NCBI GenBank assembly: GCA_905221105.1
Contig: CAJNBW010000003.1
Span: forward strand, 119,745 to 183,744
Direction: 5' to 3'
DNA: 64,000 nucleotides
Source of the DNA: a bacterium
GTDB lineage: Bacteria > Bacillota > Bacilli > Lactobacillales > Streptococcaceae
The notes beneath the pieces were generated by a model, which was not told the origin of the DNA, made no database searches, and saw only the letters and a list, made by a program, of their open reading frames with translations. Below, piece by piece: positions 8,807 through 16,963 of the stretch. Position 1 is the first letter of the stretch; each line of letters opens with the position of its first letter. Both the position numbers and the translations under genes were made by a program.

Positions 8807-9562
8807 TTATAAGTGATATCCAATCTTTCCCAAAACAATCTTATTAGCTGATTCATTAAAATCGAAATATATACGCACACTACTATCAGGTCGAAATAAT
8901 TTAAAATGCATTATATAATGATGCTTTCCAATTTTATATTTTTCTTTTGTCTCTCCACTTCCCATTCCTGAACAATTTGCTACGGAAGATTTTAAACTAT
9001 TAATTAATTCATTCCTATGTCCAATAAATGAATCTAATTTATTACCATAACAAAAATCATTCAAATCATATAAAACTCGTATGATTTCTTGTTTATAATC
9101 CTTTGCTGAATAACCTTTAACAAATTCAAATTCAAAATCTTCCTCTGCTAATAAAAAATTATCAAAATAAGGCATTTTGAGCGTTGATTCAAATTCACTC
9201 ATCGGCATCGATAATATGAACTCTTTTTCTAATTCCATTGCTTCCGCATCATTAATTACTGAATTTTTTATCTCTCTATCTGTTAAATATTTATAGTAGG
9301 GTTCACTTTCAATATCATGATAAGTATTTTTGGAGGATATGTTAAACTTATAAAAATCTGGAAGATAATATGTCATTAATTCATTGGATATATTCTCAAA
9401 ACTATTCCCCATCTCATCTTTCATAAAAAAATATTCCTCAGGTATTTTACAAGAATCATTTTTCAGATTTTGTAATGTATATTTTGTATAGCCACTATTC
9501 ATTGTGAGATTTTGAAAATCACAAGGAGTATGTAAATACAATTCACCAATCTTATGCTTCAT
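8807..9562 (-). CDS. Unknown protein, third gene of a putative defence module
   Basis: A 251-residue acidic protein without signal peptide or membrane segments; no family is recognised with confidence. The last 35 residues (RIYFDFNESANKIVLGKIG, then YHL) alternate polar and hydrophobic residues as in small beta-rich nuclease or RelE-like folds, but this is only an impression. It starts one base after the AAA ATPase stop, so it is probably translated with it. It is AT-rich like the other two genes and unlike prmA next to it. Substrate or effector function is open. Confidence 0.6.
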   Translation of the reverse strand: MKHKIGELYLHTPCDFQNLTMNSGYTKYTLQNLKNDSCKIPEEYFFMKDEMGNSFENISNELMTYYLPDFYKFNISSKNTYHDIESEPYYKYLTDREIKNSVINDAEAMELEKEFILSMPMSEFESTLKMPYFDNFLLAEEDFEFEFVKGYSAKDYKQEIIRVLYDLNDFCYGNKLDSFIGHRNELINSLKSSVANCSGMGSGETKEKYKIGKHHYIMHFKLFRPDSSVRIYFDFNESANKIVLGKIGYHL

Positions 9563-9563
9563 G

Positions 9564-10655
9564 CTATCTTCCTAATCTATGCTTCATCATTTCAAATAAA
9601 TCAATCTTAGCTTGATCAAAGAAACCTTTTGGCCAATCAATAATTTCTCCTGATTCATTAATTCCAATAGAAATTATTTCATATCTTCCATCTTGTTTAT
9701 TAAAATAATATAATCTAAAATCTGATTCAACACACTTTTGTCTTAGACTATATAATCTCATACCATTAATTACATGGTCACTATGTGTTTCAACGATTAC
9801 CTGAACTCCCCCTTTATGACTTAATTCAGCTAAAAATTGTCCAATTTGAGACTGTCCATACGGATGCAAGTGTGCCTCTGGATTCTCAACAATGAGCACC
9901 CTCTCTTGCTCATCTTTATTATTTAATACCGATAAATAAAGCCCTTGAACTATGATTGGAAGAATATATGATATCCCAAAACCAACATTAGTAGGTAGCA
10001 CATCTATTCCATTTTCTTTAAATCTCAACGAAGACACTCCTAAGTCGTCATTAACAAAAACTTCAAATTGGACATCATCAATTATTTTATTTACCCAGTA
10101 CTCACATTCATTTTTAAATCGACCGTTGCTCTTTTTTATTTTTGTGGGAAATGCTGATGTGAGATTCTGCATATTTACTCTATCTAAAACAAACAGTGTA
10201 TTCTGACCAAAACTTCCTACATCTTCCACATCTGTTTTTTCAATCATTTGTGAGATTCTGGGACCAAATCTTTCGGCATTAATATAATAAAAAATTTTCC
10301 CATTTCTTTCATCTGCTACCGTTGATAAGTAATTTTCAGAAAAACGTTCCTCTTCAATAGAGAATTTAGAAATTTTATCATCAATACCAATTTGAAATTC
10401 CTGCCCACTACTATCTATATCTATGCTACTATCAGTAAAATTAATTAACTTTGACGGTAAACCTAAATTCAACCCAAATATATCATTCGTGTAGATTCGT
10501 TTATTTTTTCCAGACAATTCATATAATAAAAGAGATTGAATAAAAGATGATTTCCCTGCTGAATTTCTACCAGTTAATACTGTCAACTTTGATAACTCTA
10601 TACTTTCATCTTGAAAACACTTATAATTTTTAATCCTTACATTTCTAATAGGCAT
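9564..10655 (-). CDS. AAA ATPase with DUF3696-like C terminus
   Basis: A 363-residue ATPase of the RecF/OLD-like group. The N terminus IKNYKCF is the usual strand before a Walker A GRNSAGKSS at residues 29-37. The signature/Walker B region reads VENPEAHLHP near residue 255 and is followed by ETHSDHVINGMRL, the D-loop/H-motif of SMC-like ATPases. The C-terminal IIDWPKGFFDQAKIDLF matches the DUF3696 tail. There is no TOPRIM domain, so it is not a classical OLD nuclease. It overlaps the DUF262 gene by 19 bases, implying co-translation and possibly a complex. Confidence 0.85.
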   Translation of the reverse strand: MPIRNVRIKNYKCFQDESIELSKLTVLTGRNSAGKSSFIQSLLLYELSGKNKRIYTNDIFGLNLGLPSKLINFTDSSIDIDSSGQEFQIGIDDKISKFSIEEERFSENYLSTVADERNGKIFYYINAERFGPRISQMIEKTDVEDVGSFGQNTLFVLDRVNMQNLTSAFPTKIKKSNGRFKNECEYWVNKIIDDVQFEVFVNDDLGVSSLRFKENGIDVLPTNVGFGISYILPIIVQGLYLSVLNNKDEQERVLIVENPEAHLHPYGQSQIGQFLAELSHKGGVQVIVETHSDHVINGMRLYSLRQKCVESDFRLYYFNKQDGRYEIISIGINESGEIIDWPKGFFDQAKIDLFEMMKHRLGR

Positions 10656-12121
10656 TCGTCAATTACCTCCTGACACATTTTAAAATAATTTTCTACCTTA
10701 CTCTTACTATTCGTTGAAGTTGATATAGACATAAAATTAATAGGATCTTCTAACTTTTGAGAGAGTTTATCTAGAGCTATTTGACTATAATTTCCAAAAT
10801 TAATATTTTCATATTCTCTATTAGCTAAAATAACACTAAACGCACTAAACAGTGGTTTGTTTATTAACATAGAATATTCGTACTCTTCTTTCTCTTTATT
10901 ATAGCTAACCTTCACAAACGCTTTATCCCCGAATAACTTAAAACATCTACTCATTGAAGTTTTAAAAATTTCTAAATATTGGCTAAGGCTTTCTTGAGAA
11001 ATTATCTTATTCAACTTCTCGTTTTCATCATTTAATAAATCAACAATATTAGAACTTTGATAATTTACTTTTTTTGCTTCAAAATCATAGATTCTATGAA
11101 AGGCAAAAAATCGCAATACTAATTCATGATGATCTAATCTCAATGTTTTAACACGCCTGTTAGTCGCAGATAGAAACTCTTCAGATTCTGTGCATAAGTT
11201 TAATAATTTTCTAGTATAATTTGTACTTACGGCATTTCTCATTTCCTGGTTATTAAGAGCTTTCCCTCCAGTGTTAATTCGTTTAAAAATATCATAAATG
11301 ATTCTGTGTGGAGAATCGTAACTAAGTATATTCAAAGATAACTGTGTTCTGTTTATTCTACTTTTTATTTTTGGAGGGAGCTCCGAAAATCTACTTCCAT
11401 TGTAGGAATCACCCAGATACTCTAATGACGACAACCGAAACTTATCATTTAAAAAATCAAAAATTGTTGTCAAACGTTGCTGACCATCTATAACCGAGAA
11501 CTCATAATCATCATTACTATCTGCGCCCGTTTCATATAAGTAAAATGCTGGTATTGGTATACTTAACATCAATGATTCAATTAAGTGAGATTTTCTCTTG
11601 TTTTCTTTCCAAACATAACCACGTTGGAAATCTGGGCTTAAGTTAATTGCATCTTCTGTATGAAGTTCATGCAAATATTTAACTGAAAGCAACTGTTGTT
11701 GAATGTTGATATCTTCTGGATTAAATGGGCTACTAATATCCTCTGTAATCTCTTGCTCTGTATTTTCAACTCCTAAAAAATTATTTTCTGTTTTTTCAAT
11801 AGTCAGTTCTTGAAGTAACTCCTGGAACTCAATAAAATTCAATGCCTCCTCATTAAGAGACTTATAAAAGAACAACTCCCCTTCTTCAATTACCACAACG
11901 AACGCTGGAACTTGAGAATACGATTCGATACGCTCTAGTATATCATTATTTTTTTTATACTTTTCTTTATATTCCAATATTACAAATGGCTTCTCGAAAT
12001 GGAAAATAGCAAAATCTACAAATAAATGATTATGGTTATCTTTACTAATTTCATGATTTTTCCGAATGTCATAGCCTACAAATTTTTCCTTTAATTTATC
12101 AAAAATCTGTTGTTCTTTCAT
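10637..12121 (-). CDS. DUF262 protein with N-terminal PD-(D/E)XK-like domain
   Basis: A 494-residue protein. Residues 1-110 look like a restriction-type nuclease or DNA-binding domain: Asp36 in a hydrophobic strand, then Glu50-Tyr-Lys52 (FVILEYKEK), the D...ExK pattern. Residues from about 160 form a DUF262 (ParB/GmrS-like) domain with FQRGYVWKENK and the diagnostic VIDGQQRLTTI near residue 215. A C-terminal DUF1524 nuclease, as in GmrSD, is not seen. It follows the DUF3013 gene by 35 bases with AAGGAG before its ATG and heads the AT-rich block. Role in phage or plasmid defence is inferred from domain types. Confidence 0.82.
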   Translation of the reverse strand: MKEQQIFDKLKEKFVGYDIRKNHEISKDNHNHLFVDFAIFHFEKPFVILEYKEKYKKNNDILERIESYSQVPAFVVVIEEGELFFYKSLNEEALNFIEFQELLQELTIEKTENNFLGVENTEQEITEDISSPFNPEDINIQQQLLSVKYLHELHTEDAINLSPDFQRGYVWKENKRKSHLIESLMLSIPIPAFYLYETGADSNDDYEFSVIDGQQRLTTIFDFLNDKFRLSSLEYLGDSYNGSRFSELPPKIKSRINRTQLSLNILSYDSPHRIIYDIFKRINTGGKALNNQEMRNAVSTNYTRKLLNLCTESEEFLSATNRRVKTLRLDHHELVLRFFAFHRIYDFEAKKVNYQSSNIVDLLNDENEKLNKIISQESLSQYLEIFKTSMSRCFKLFGDKAFVKVSYNKEKEEYEYSMLINKPLFSAFSVILANREYENINFGNYSQIALDKLSQKLEDPINFMSISTSTNSKSKVENYFKMCQEVIDECLLEM

Positions 12122-12156
12122 AATATATTCTCCTTTTTGGTTTTACTTTTTATTAT

Positions 12157-12627
12157 TTAGTATCTCGGATAAGGATAAAATTCTCCCTCTTCCAAGCCGA
12201 CTTTTCCTTCTTCAAAGACTTCTTGGTTCCATTCCATGACGAATTCTTCTGCTTCTGGATCTTCCAAAAAGTCCATAAGCGCATCCAGCCCAACCTCGGC
12301 AGTATCTTTGAGGAAAAGAGCAAAATAAGCTAAAAATTCACGAGAAAATCCTTTTTTAGGCAGGTAAGGAATAACAGTCAAATAGTCTTCTGCATTGACG
12401 GTTGACTTAGCAGGATTGTAAAAAAGGACTGCTTCCTCAAAGAGGATATCATCTGACGAAACCTCTCCGTCTTCATCCACCGTCTCCACACCTGCAGCAT
12501 TTTGTGCCTCTAGTAGAAAACTCACTTCAACTGCGTGGTTGCGCTTGTCCCAACTAATCTCAAAGTCAAAGGGAAAATTCTTTTCCAACTCTTCCTCTAA
12601 AACATCTAAAAATCCATATGTTGCCAT
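12157..12627 (-). CDS. DUF3013 family protein
   Basis: A 156-residue acidic protein starting MATYGFLDVLEEELEKNF, a streptococcal DUF3013 protein of unknown function. Its base composition is like the core genome. In relatives as I recall them this gene sits next to prmA, so the three-gene block at 8.8-12.1 kb appears to separate former neighbours. It is divergent from rarA. Confidence 0.75.
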   Translation of the reverse strand: MATYGFLDVLEEELEKNFPFDFEISWDKRNHAVEVSFLLEAQNAAGVETVDEDGEVSSDDILFEEAVLFYNPAKSTVNAEDYLTVIPYLPKKGFSREFLAYFALFLKDTAEVGLDALMDFLEDPEAEEFVMEWNQEVFEEGKVGLEEGEFYPYPRY

Positions 12628-12680
12628 TTTGACCTCTTTCTATGCGACTCTTAAATCGCCCCGATTGCTCGGAAATATGC

Positions 12681-12686
12681 TAAAAT
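12681..12686 (+). promoter_or_regulatory. Extended -10 promoter of rarA
   Basis: TAAAAT at 12681-12686 is directly preceded by TGC, giving an extended -10 element about 55 bases before the rarA ATG. No good -35 box is seen. Confidence 0.45.
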
Positions 12687-12742
12687 AGATACTACCATCT
12701 TACCACATATACATCAGAAAATCCACGTTAGAAAGGACTGCT

Positions 12743-14014
12743 ATGCCAGACAATCTCGCGCTTCGCATGCGCCCTAAAACCATCGACCAGGTCATCGGTC
12801 AGGAGCATCTGGTCGGACCTGGGAAAATCATCCGCCGCATGGTGGAAGCCAACCGCCTGTCCTCCATGATTCTCTATGGCCCTCCGGGAATCGGCAAGAC
12901 CAGTATTGCCTCCGCCATCGCAGGGACGACCAAGTATGCCTTTCGAACTTTCAATGCGACAGTCGATAGTAAAAAGCGACTGCAAGAAATCGCCGAAGAG
13001 GCGAAATTCTCTGGTGGTCTCGTCCTGTTACTAGACGAGATTCATAGACTAGATAAAACCAAGCAAGACTTCCTCTTGCCTCTCTTGGAAAGTGGACTGG
13101 TCATCATGATTGGGGCTACGACTGAAAATCCTTTCTTTTCTGTCACTCCTGCCATTCGTAGCCGTGTTCAGATTTTTGAGTTGGAACCTCTGTCTAACCA
13201 AGACGTCAAAGAGGCACTTCAGATAGCTCTAAATAACCCTGAACGTGGTTTTGATTTCCCAGTAGAATTAGATGAGGATGCGCTGGATTTCATTGCGACC
13301 TCTACAAACGGAGACCTTCGTTCTGCCTTTAACTCACTGGATTTGGCAGTTCTCTCTACCTCTGAGAATGATAAGGGCATCCGCCATATCACCCTAGACA
13401 TCATGGAAAATAGTCTGCAGCGGAGCTACATCACTATGGATAAGGATGGAGATGGTCACTATGATGTTCTATCTGCCCTGCAAAAGTCTATCCGTGGCTC
13501 AGATGTTGATGCCAGTCTTCACTATGCTGCCCGCTTGATTGAGGCTGGTGATTTGCCAAGTCTCGCTCGTCGTTTGACTGTTATCGCTTATGAAGATATC
13601 GGTTTGGCCAATCCTGAAGCCCAGATTCACACCGTGACTGCCCTGGATGCTGCACAGAGGATTGGTTTCCCCGAGTCTCGTATCCTCATTGCCAATGTCG
13701 TCATTGATCTAGCACTTTCACCCAAGTCTAATTCAGCCTATATGGCTATGGACAAGGCTCTTGCCGACCTTAAAACATCAGGGCACTTGCCTATTCCGCG
13801 ACACCTGCGTGATGGGCACTACAGTGGAAGCAAGGAACTGGGGAATGCCCAAGACTATCTCTATCCACACAACTATCCTGGAAATTGGGTCAAGCAAGAC
13901 TATCTGCCAGAAAAAATTTGCAATCATCACTATTTCCAAGCAGAAGATACTGGTAAATATGAACGGGCTTTGGCTCAAAGAAAGGAAGCTATCGACCGTT
14001 TGCGAAAAATCTGA
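12743..14014 (+). CDS. rarA: Replication-associated recombination protein A
   Basis: A 423-residue AAA+ ATPase of the RarA/MgsA/WRNIP1 group that acts at stalled replication forks. It opens with LALRMRPKTIDQVIGQEHL, then Walker A GPPGIGKTS near residue 50, Walker B LLLDEIHRLDK near residue 97 and a sensor-1 GATTENP. The C-terminal tetramerisation region contains the AYEDIGLANP motif. The ATG has AAAGGAC upstream. Confidence 0.95.
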   Translation: MPDNLALRMRPKTIDQVIGQEHLVGPGKIIRRMVEANRLSSMILYGPPGIGKTSIASAIAGTTKYAFRTFNATVDSKKRLQEIAEEAKFSGGLVLLLDEIHRLDKTKQDFLLPLLESGLVIMIGATTENPFFSVTPAIRSRVQIFELEPLSNQDVKEALQIALNNPERGFDFPVELDEDALDFIATSTNGDLRSAFNSLDLAVLSTSENDKGIRHITLDIMENSLQRSYITMDKDGDGHYDVLSALQKSIRGSDVDASLHYAARLIEAGDLPSLARRLTVIAYEDIGLANPEAQIHTVTALDAAQRIGFPESRILIANVVIDLALSPKSNSAYMAMDKALADLKTSGHLPIPRHLRDGHYSGSKELGNAQDYLYPHNYPGNWVKQDYLPEKICNHHYFQAEDTGKYERALAQRKEAIDRLRKI

Positions 14015-14043
14015 AATCCTTTTCAAAAAATTGCACTTACCTC

Positions 14044-14071
14044 TTGATTTTTTTTGAAAAAGTGGTATCAT
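14044..14071 (+). promoter_or_regulatory. Promoter of 6S RNA
   Basis: TTGATT (14044-14049), a 16-base spacer and TATCAT (14066-14071) place the start near 14078, matching the 5' end of the 6S stem. Confidence 0.5.
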
Positions 14072-14081
14072 ATAAACATAG

Positions 14082-14272
14082 AAACGCTGTGGTGTACGAC
14101 TTCACACTTAAGTGTTGACCGACTATTTTTTGTATTATTAGGGAAACAAAAGTCTTCTAACAGCATGTAGGCCGTCTCACACGGAAACAGCTTCAGTTAG
14201 AGCGAGTTGCCCACCTGCTTAATTGCGCGGGTTCAATACAAACCGTGAAGTTTCGGCACCAATACAGCTTTT
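14082..14272 (+). ncRNA. ssrS: 6S RNA
   Basis: A gene-free stretch of about 190 bases folds as one long hairpin. The ends pair: GCTGT (14086-14090) with ACAGC (14264-14268), then GGTG with CACC and CTTCAC with GTGAAG, with a T run after the 3' end. Size, closing stem and position between rarA and tRNA-Lys match streptococcal 6S RNA, which binds the sigma-A RNA polymerase holoenzyme. The central bubble was not drawn in detail. Confidence 0.8.
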
Positions 14273-14278
14273 TTATTT

Positions 14279-14351
14279 GCCTCCTTAGCTCAGCTGGCAG
14301 AGCAGCGGACTCTTAATCCGTGGGTCACAGGTTCGATCCCTGTAGGGGGCA
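14279..14351 (+). tRNA. tRNA-Lys(CTT)
   Basis: Complete cloverleaf: the acceptor GCCTCCT pairs with AGGGGGC, the anticodon loop is CTCTTAA and the T arm has GTTCGATCC. CCA is not encoded. It lies seven bases after 6S RNA. Confidence 0.95.
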
Positions 14352-14365
14352 TCTAATACAACAGG

Positions 14366-14391
14366 AAAAGCCTTGAGTAAAGGCTTTTTTT
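14366..14391 (+). terminator. Terminator after tRNA-Lys
   Basis: AAAAGCCT / AAGGCTTTT hairpin with a run of seven T residues. Confidence 0.85.
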
Positions 14392-14515
14392 CGTATCTGT
14401 TCTACTTTTGTTCTACCAATGGATAGTAAAGATATAATTTTGTGAACTGCCTTTCCTGACATCTCTAATCTGATGACACTCTTCAAAAAAATTTTAAAAA
14501 TTTAAAACAAAAGTC

Positions 14516-14566
14516 TTGCTTTTCTTTTAATTTATGCTATACTCGTTCTTGTATCTGATACATGTT
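14516..14566 (+). promoter_or_regulatory. Promoter and operator of the rrf2-type repressor gene
   Basis: TTGCTT (14516-14521), 16 bases, then TATACT (14538-14543) with extended TGC. Just downstream lies TTGTAT-CTG-ATACAT (14549-14563), an imperfect palindrome also found as a perfect copy at 15052-15074. Its place over the transcription start suggests autorepression. Confidence 0.65.
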
Positions 14567-14584
14567 TATCGAAAAGGAGTTCAG

Positions 14585-15016
14585 ATGGATACAAAATTCT
14601 CAGTTGCTTTGCATATCTTAACCATGATTAGTGAAAGCAAGGAAACATTAAGTTCTCAAGCACTAGCTATTAGTGTTGGGACTAACGCTAGTTACATTCG
14701 AAAGGTGATTGCCTTATTGAAAAATGCAGATTTGATTCATTCTCAGCAAGGAAAAACAGGCTATCAACTCAGTAAGTCTCCAAAGAAAATGACTTTACTA
14801 GAGATCTACTATGCTACTCAAGAAATCAATCACATCAGTTTATTTCCTGTTCATCAAAATAGCAATCCAGATTGTCCCGTTGGAAAACATATCCAAGGAG
14901 CAGTTTCACCGCTTTTCGCTAGTGCCGAATCTCAATTAGAGAAGGAATTAGCAAATCAAACTTTAGAAGATGTCATTGACAATCTATACAAACAAGCCAA
15001 ACAAGTCCGAAACTGA
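14585..15016 (+). CDS. Rrf2-family transcriptional repressor (YwnA-like)
   Basis: A 143-residue regulator. The N-terminal winged helix (MDTKFSVALHILTM, then SYIRKVIALL recognition helix near residue 40) is typical of Rrf2 proteins. It has a single cysteine in SNPDCPVG near residue 98 rather than an iron-sulfur triad, so it may sense thiol-reactive stress, as single-cysteine relatives do; that is inference. The ATG at 14585 has AAAGGAG; an upstream TTG-type start is rejected. It probably controls itself and the next three genes through the shared TTGTAT-N3-ATACAA sites. Confidence 0.85.
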   Translation: MDTKFSVALHILTMISESKETLSSQALAISVGTNASYIRKVIALLKNADLIHSQQGKTGYQLSKSPKKMTLLEIYYATQEINHISLFPVHQNSNPDCPVGKHIQGAVSPLFASAESQLEKELANQTLEDVIDNLYKQAKQVRN

Positions 15017-15051
15017 TTTGATAACAAGTCAGTTTTTACTGGAAACAACAT

Positions 15052-15074
15052 ATACTTGTATTAGATACAAGTAT
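15052..15074 (+). promoter_or_regulatory. Perfect palindromic operator before the oxidoreductase operon
   Basis: ATACTTGTAT-TAG-ATACAAGTAT is a perfect 10+3+10 palindrome, 33 bases before the oxidoreductase ATG. Its core TTGTAT-N3-ATACAA repeats the site upstream of the Rrf2 gene. Confidence 0.75.
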
Positions 15075-15107
15075 GTTTAGTCGTATTAAAAAAGAAAAGA
15101 GAAGACA

Positions 15108-16112
15108 ATGAAAGCCGCACAACATACTACTCATAACAAAAACAATATCACACTGAACATCACAGAAATCGCTAAACCAAGTATTACAGATAAAGAAGTT
15201 TTAGTTAAAGTCACCGCAGCCGGTGTTAATCCTCTGGATAACATGATCTCTCGTGGTGAGGTTAAGATGATTGTTCCTTACAAACTTCCTCAAACTGCAG
15301 GTAACGAAGTGGTTGGGATCGTTGAAAGCATTGGCAAGCAAGTTGACAACTTTCAGGTAGGAGACCGTGTCTTTGGCCGTCTGCCACTTGATCATATCGG
15401 CTCCTTTGCAGAATACGTAGCTGTCAATAGCCAAACCTTAGCCAAGGTTCCAGACTATCTATCAGACGAGGAAGCTGCTGCTGTTCCGCTTACTGCCTTG
15501 ACTATCATGCAGGCTCTTGACCTCATGGGCGCTCAAGCTGGGAAAACGATCTTTATTTCTGGTGGTACTGGAGGAGTTGGTGGAATGGCCATTCCGATTG
15601 CCAAGGCCAAAGGTTTGAAGGTCATTACCAACGGTTCTGGAGATAGCGCTGAGCGTGTCTTGAAACTAGGAGCAGATAGATTTATCGATTACAAAACAGA
15701 GGATTATACAAAAACTGTTAGTCAGGTGGATTATGTCCTCGATACTCTCGGTGGAGCTGAAACTGAAAAACAAATGTCTATCATGAAAAAAGGTGGTCAT
15801 CTTGTTTCACTTCGTGCCATGCCAAACAGTGCCTTTGCCAAACGCATGAATCTACCAAAATGGAAACAGATTATTCTAGGCCTAGCAGGTCGCAAATTTG
15901 ATAAGATGGCGGAAAAATATGGCGTCCACTACCATTTTATCTTTGTAGAAAGCAATGGCGCTCAATTACAAGAGGTAGCTGACCTCTTTAGTAAATTAGA
16001 AATCAAACCCTCTATCGATACAGTTTATCCATTTGAAGAGGTAAATAGTGCCTTAGACAAAGTCGCTAATGGTCGCTCACGTGGAAAAACAGTCCTCAGC
16101 TTTAAGAAATAA
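15108..16112 (+). CDS. NADPH:quinone oxidoreductase-like protein (MDR family)
   Basis: A 334-residue zinc-free medium-chain dehydrogenase/reductase. The N-terminal GroES-like domain has AAGVNPLDNMISRG, and the Rossmann domain carries ISGGTGGVGGMAIPIAK near residue 150, as in zeta-crystallin-type quinone or enone reductases. It heads an operon with an alpha/beta hydrolase and an SDR, under a likely Rrf2 operator, which suggests detoxification of reactive carbonyls or quinones. Substrate is unknown. Confidence 0.85.
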   Translation: MKAAQHTTHNKNNITLNITEIAKPSITDKEVLVKVTAAGVNPLDNMISRGEVKMIVPYKLPQTAGNEVVGIVESIGKQVDNFQVGDRVFGRLPLDHIGSFAEYVAVNSQTLAKVPDYLSDEEAAAVPLTALTIMQALDLMGAQAGKTIFISGGTGGVGGMAIPIAKAKGLKVITNGSGDSAERVLKLGADRFIDYKTEDYTKTVSQVDYVLDTLGGAETEKQMSIMKKGGHLVSLRAMPNSAFAKRMNLPKWKQIILGLAGRKFDKMAEKYGVHYHFIFVESNGAQLQEVADLFSKLEIKPSIDTVYPFEEVNSALDKVANGRSRGKTVLSFKK

Positions 16113-16125
16113 AAAGGAAAACACA

Positions 16126-16962
16126 ATGTCATATCTTACTACAAAAAATCAATACATCACAGTCGACGGGAACAAAATCGCTTATCGCGAACTTAGTAAA
16201 GGCAAATCAAAACTACCTCTTCTGATGCTGGTCCATTTGGCAGCAACTCTTGATAACTGGGATCCTAAACTCTTAGACCTGATTGCTGAAAATCACCATG
16301 TCATTGTAGTCGATCTTCCTGGAGTAGGAGCCAGTCAGGGCAAAGTTGCTCCGACTATTCCTGGAATGGCTAAGCAGACAATTGACTTTATAAAAGCGCT
16401 TGGTTACGATAAAATCAATCTTCTCGGTCTTTCTATGGGAGGTATGATTGCCCAAGAAATCATCCGAATCAAGCCTACTCTAGTCAATCGTTTAATCTTG
16501 GCTGGAACAGGACCTCGAGGTGGAAAAGAGGCCGATAAGGTAACAGGGAAAACCTTTAACTATATGTTTAAAGCTGGACTCGAGCGCATCGATCCTAAAC
16601 GCTATATCTTCTATAATCATGATGAACAAGGGCAAATTGAAGCTTTGAAAGTCCTAGGACGAATGGGGATGAGAACAAAGGAATTTGCGGATAAAGACAT
16701 GAACCTACCAGGATTCCTAACTCAACTCAAAGCTATTAAACGTTGGGGAAAAGATTCGCAGGACGACCTTCAATTCATCACCCAACCAACCTTAATCGTC
16801 AATGGTGATAAGGATATGCAGGTTCCAACGGAAAATTCTTATGATATGCATGAGAAAATAAAAGATAGTAAGCTGATCATCTATCCAAATGCTGGCCACG
16901 GTTCGATTTTCCAATATGCAGACGAATTTTCAAAAGAATTAAAAGCTTTCTTGGAGAACTAA
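16126..16962 (+). CDS. Alpha/beta hydrolase
   Basis: A 278-residue alpha/beta-fold hydrolase. The nucleophile elbow is GLSMGG near residue 104, an aspartate for the triad is expected in NGDKDMQVP, and the catalytic histidine is in NAGHGSIF near the C terminus. A classical HG oxyanion motif is replaced by VHLAATLDNW. The ATG at 16126 has AAAAGGA upstream. It lies 13 bases after the oxidoreductase gene and one base before the SDR gene. Ester or lactone substrate unknown. Confidence 0.85.
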   Translation: MSYLTTKNQYITVDGNKIAYRELSKGKSKLPLLMLVHLAATLDNWDPKLLDLIAENHHVIVVDLPGVGASQGKVAPTIPGMAKQTIDFIKALGYDKINLLGLSMGGMIAQEIIRIKPTLVNRLILAGTGPRGGKEADKVTGKTFNYMFKAGLERIDPKRYIFYNHDEQGQIEALKVLGRMGMRTKEFADKDMNLPGFLTQLKAIKRWGKDSQDDLQFITQPTLIVNGDKDMQVPTENSYDMHEKIKDSKLIIYPNAGHGSIFQYADEFSKELKAFLEN

Positions 16963-16963
16963 T

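Noticed and set aside
9952..10206. Plus-strand frame inside the AAA ATPase gene
   Set aside because: Antisense shadow of a gene with intact Walker motifs; no ribosome site.
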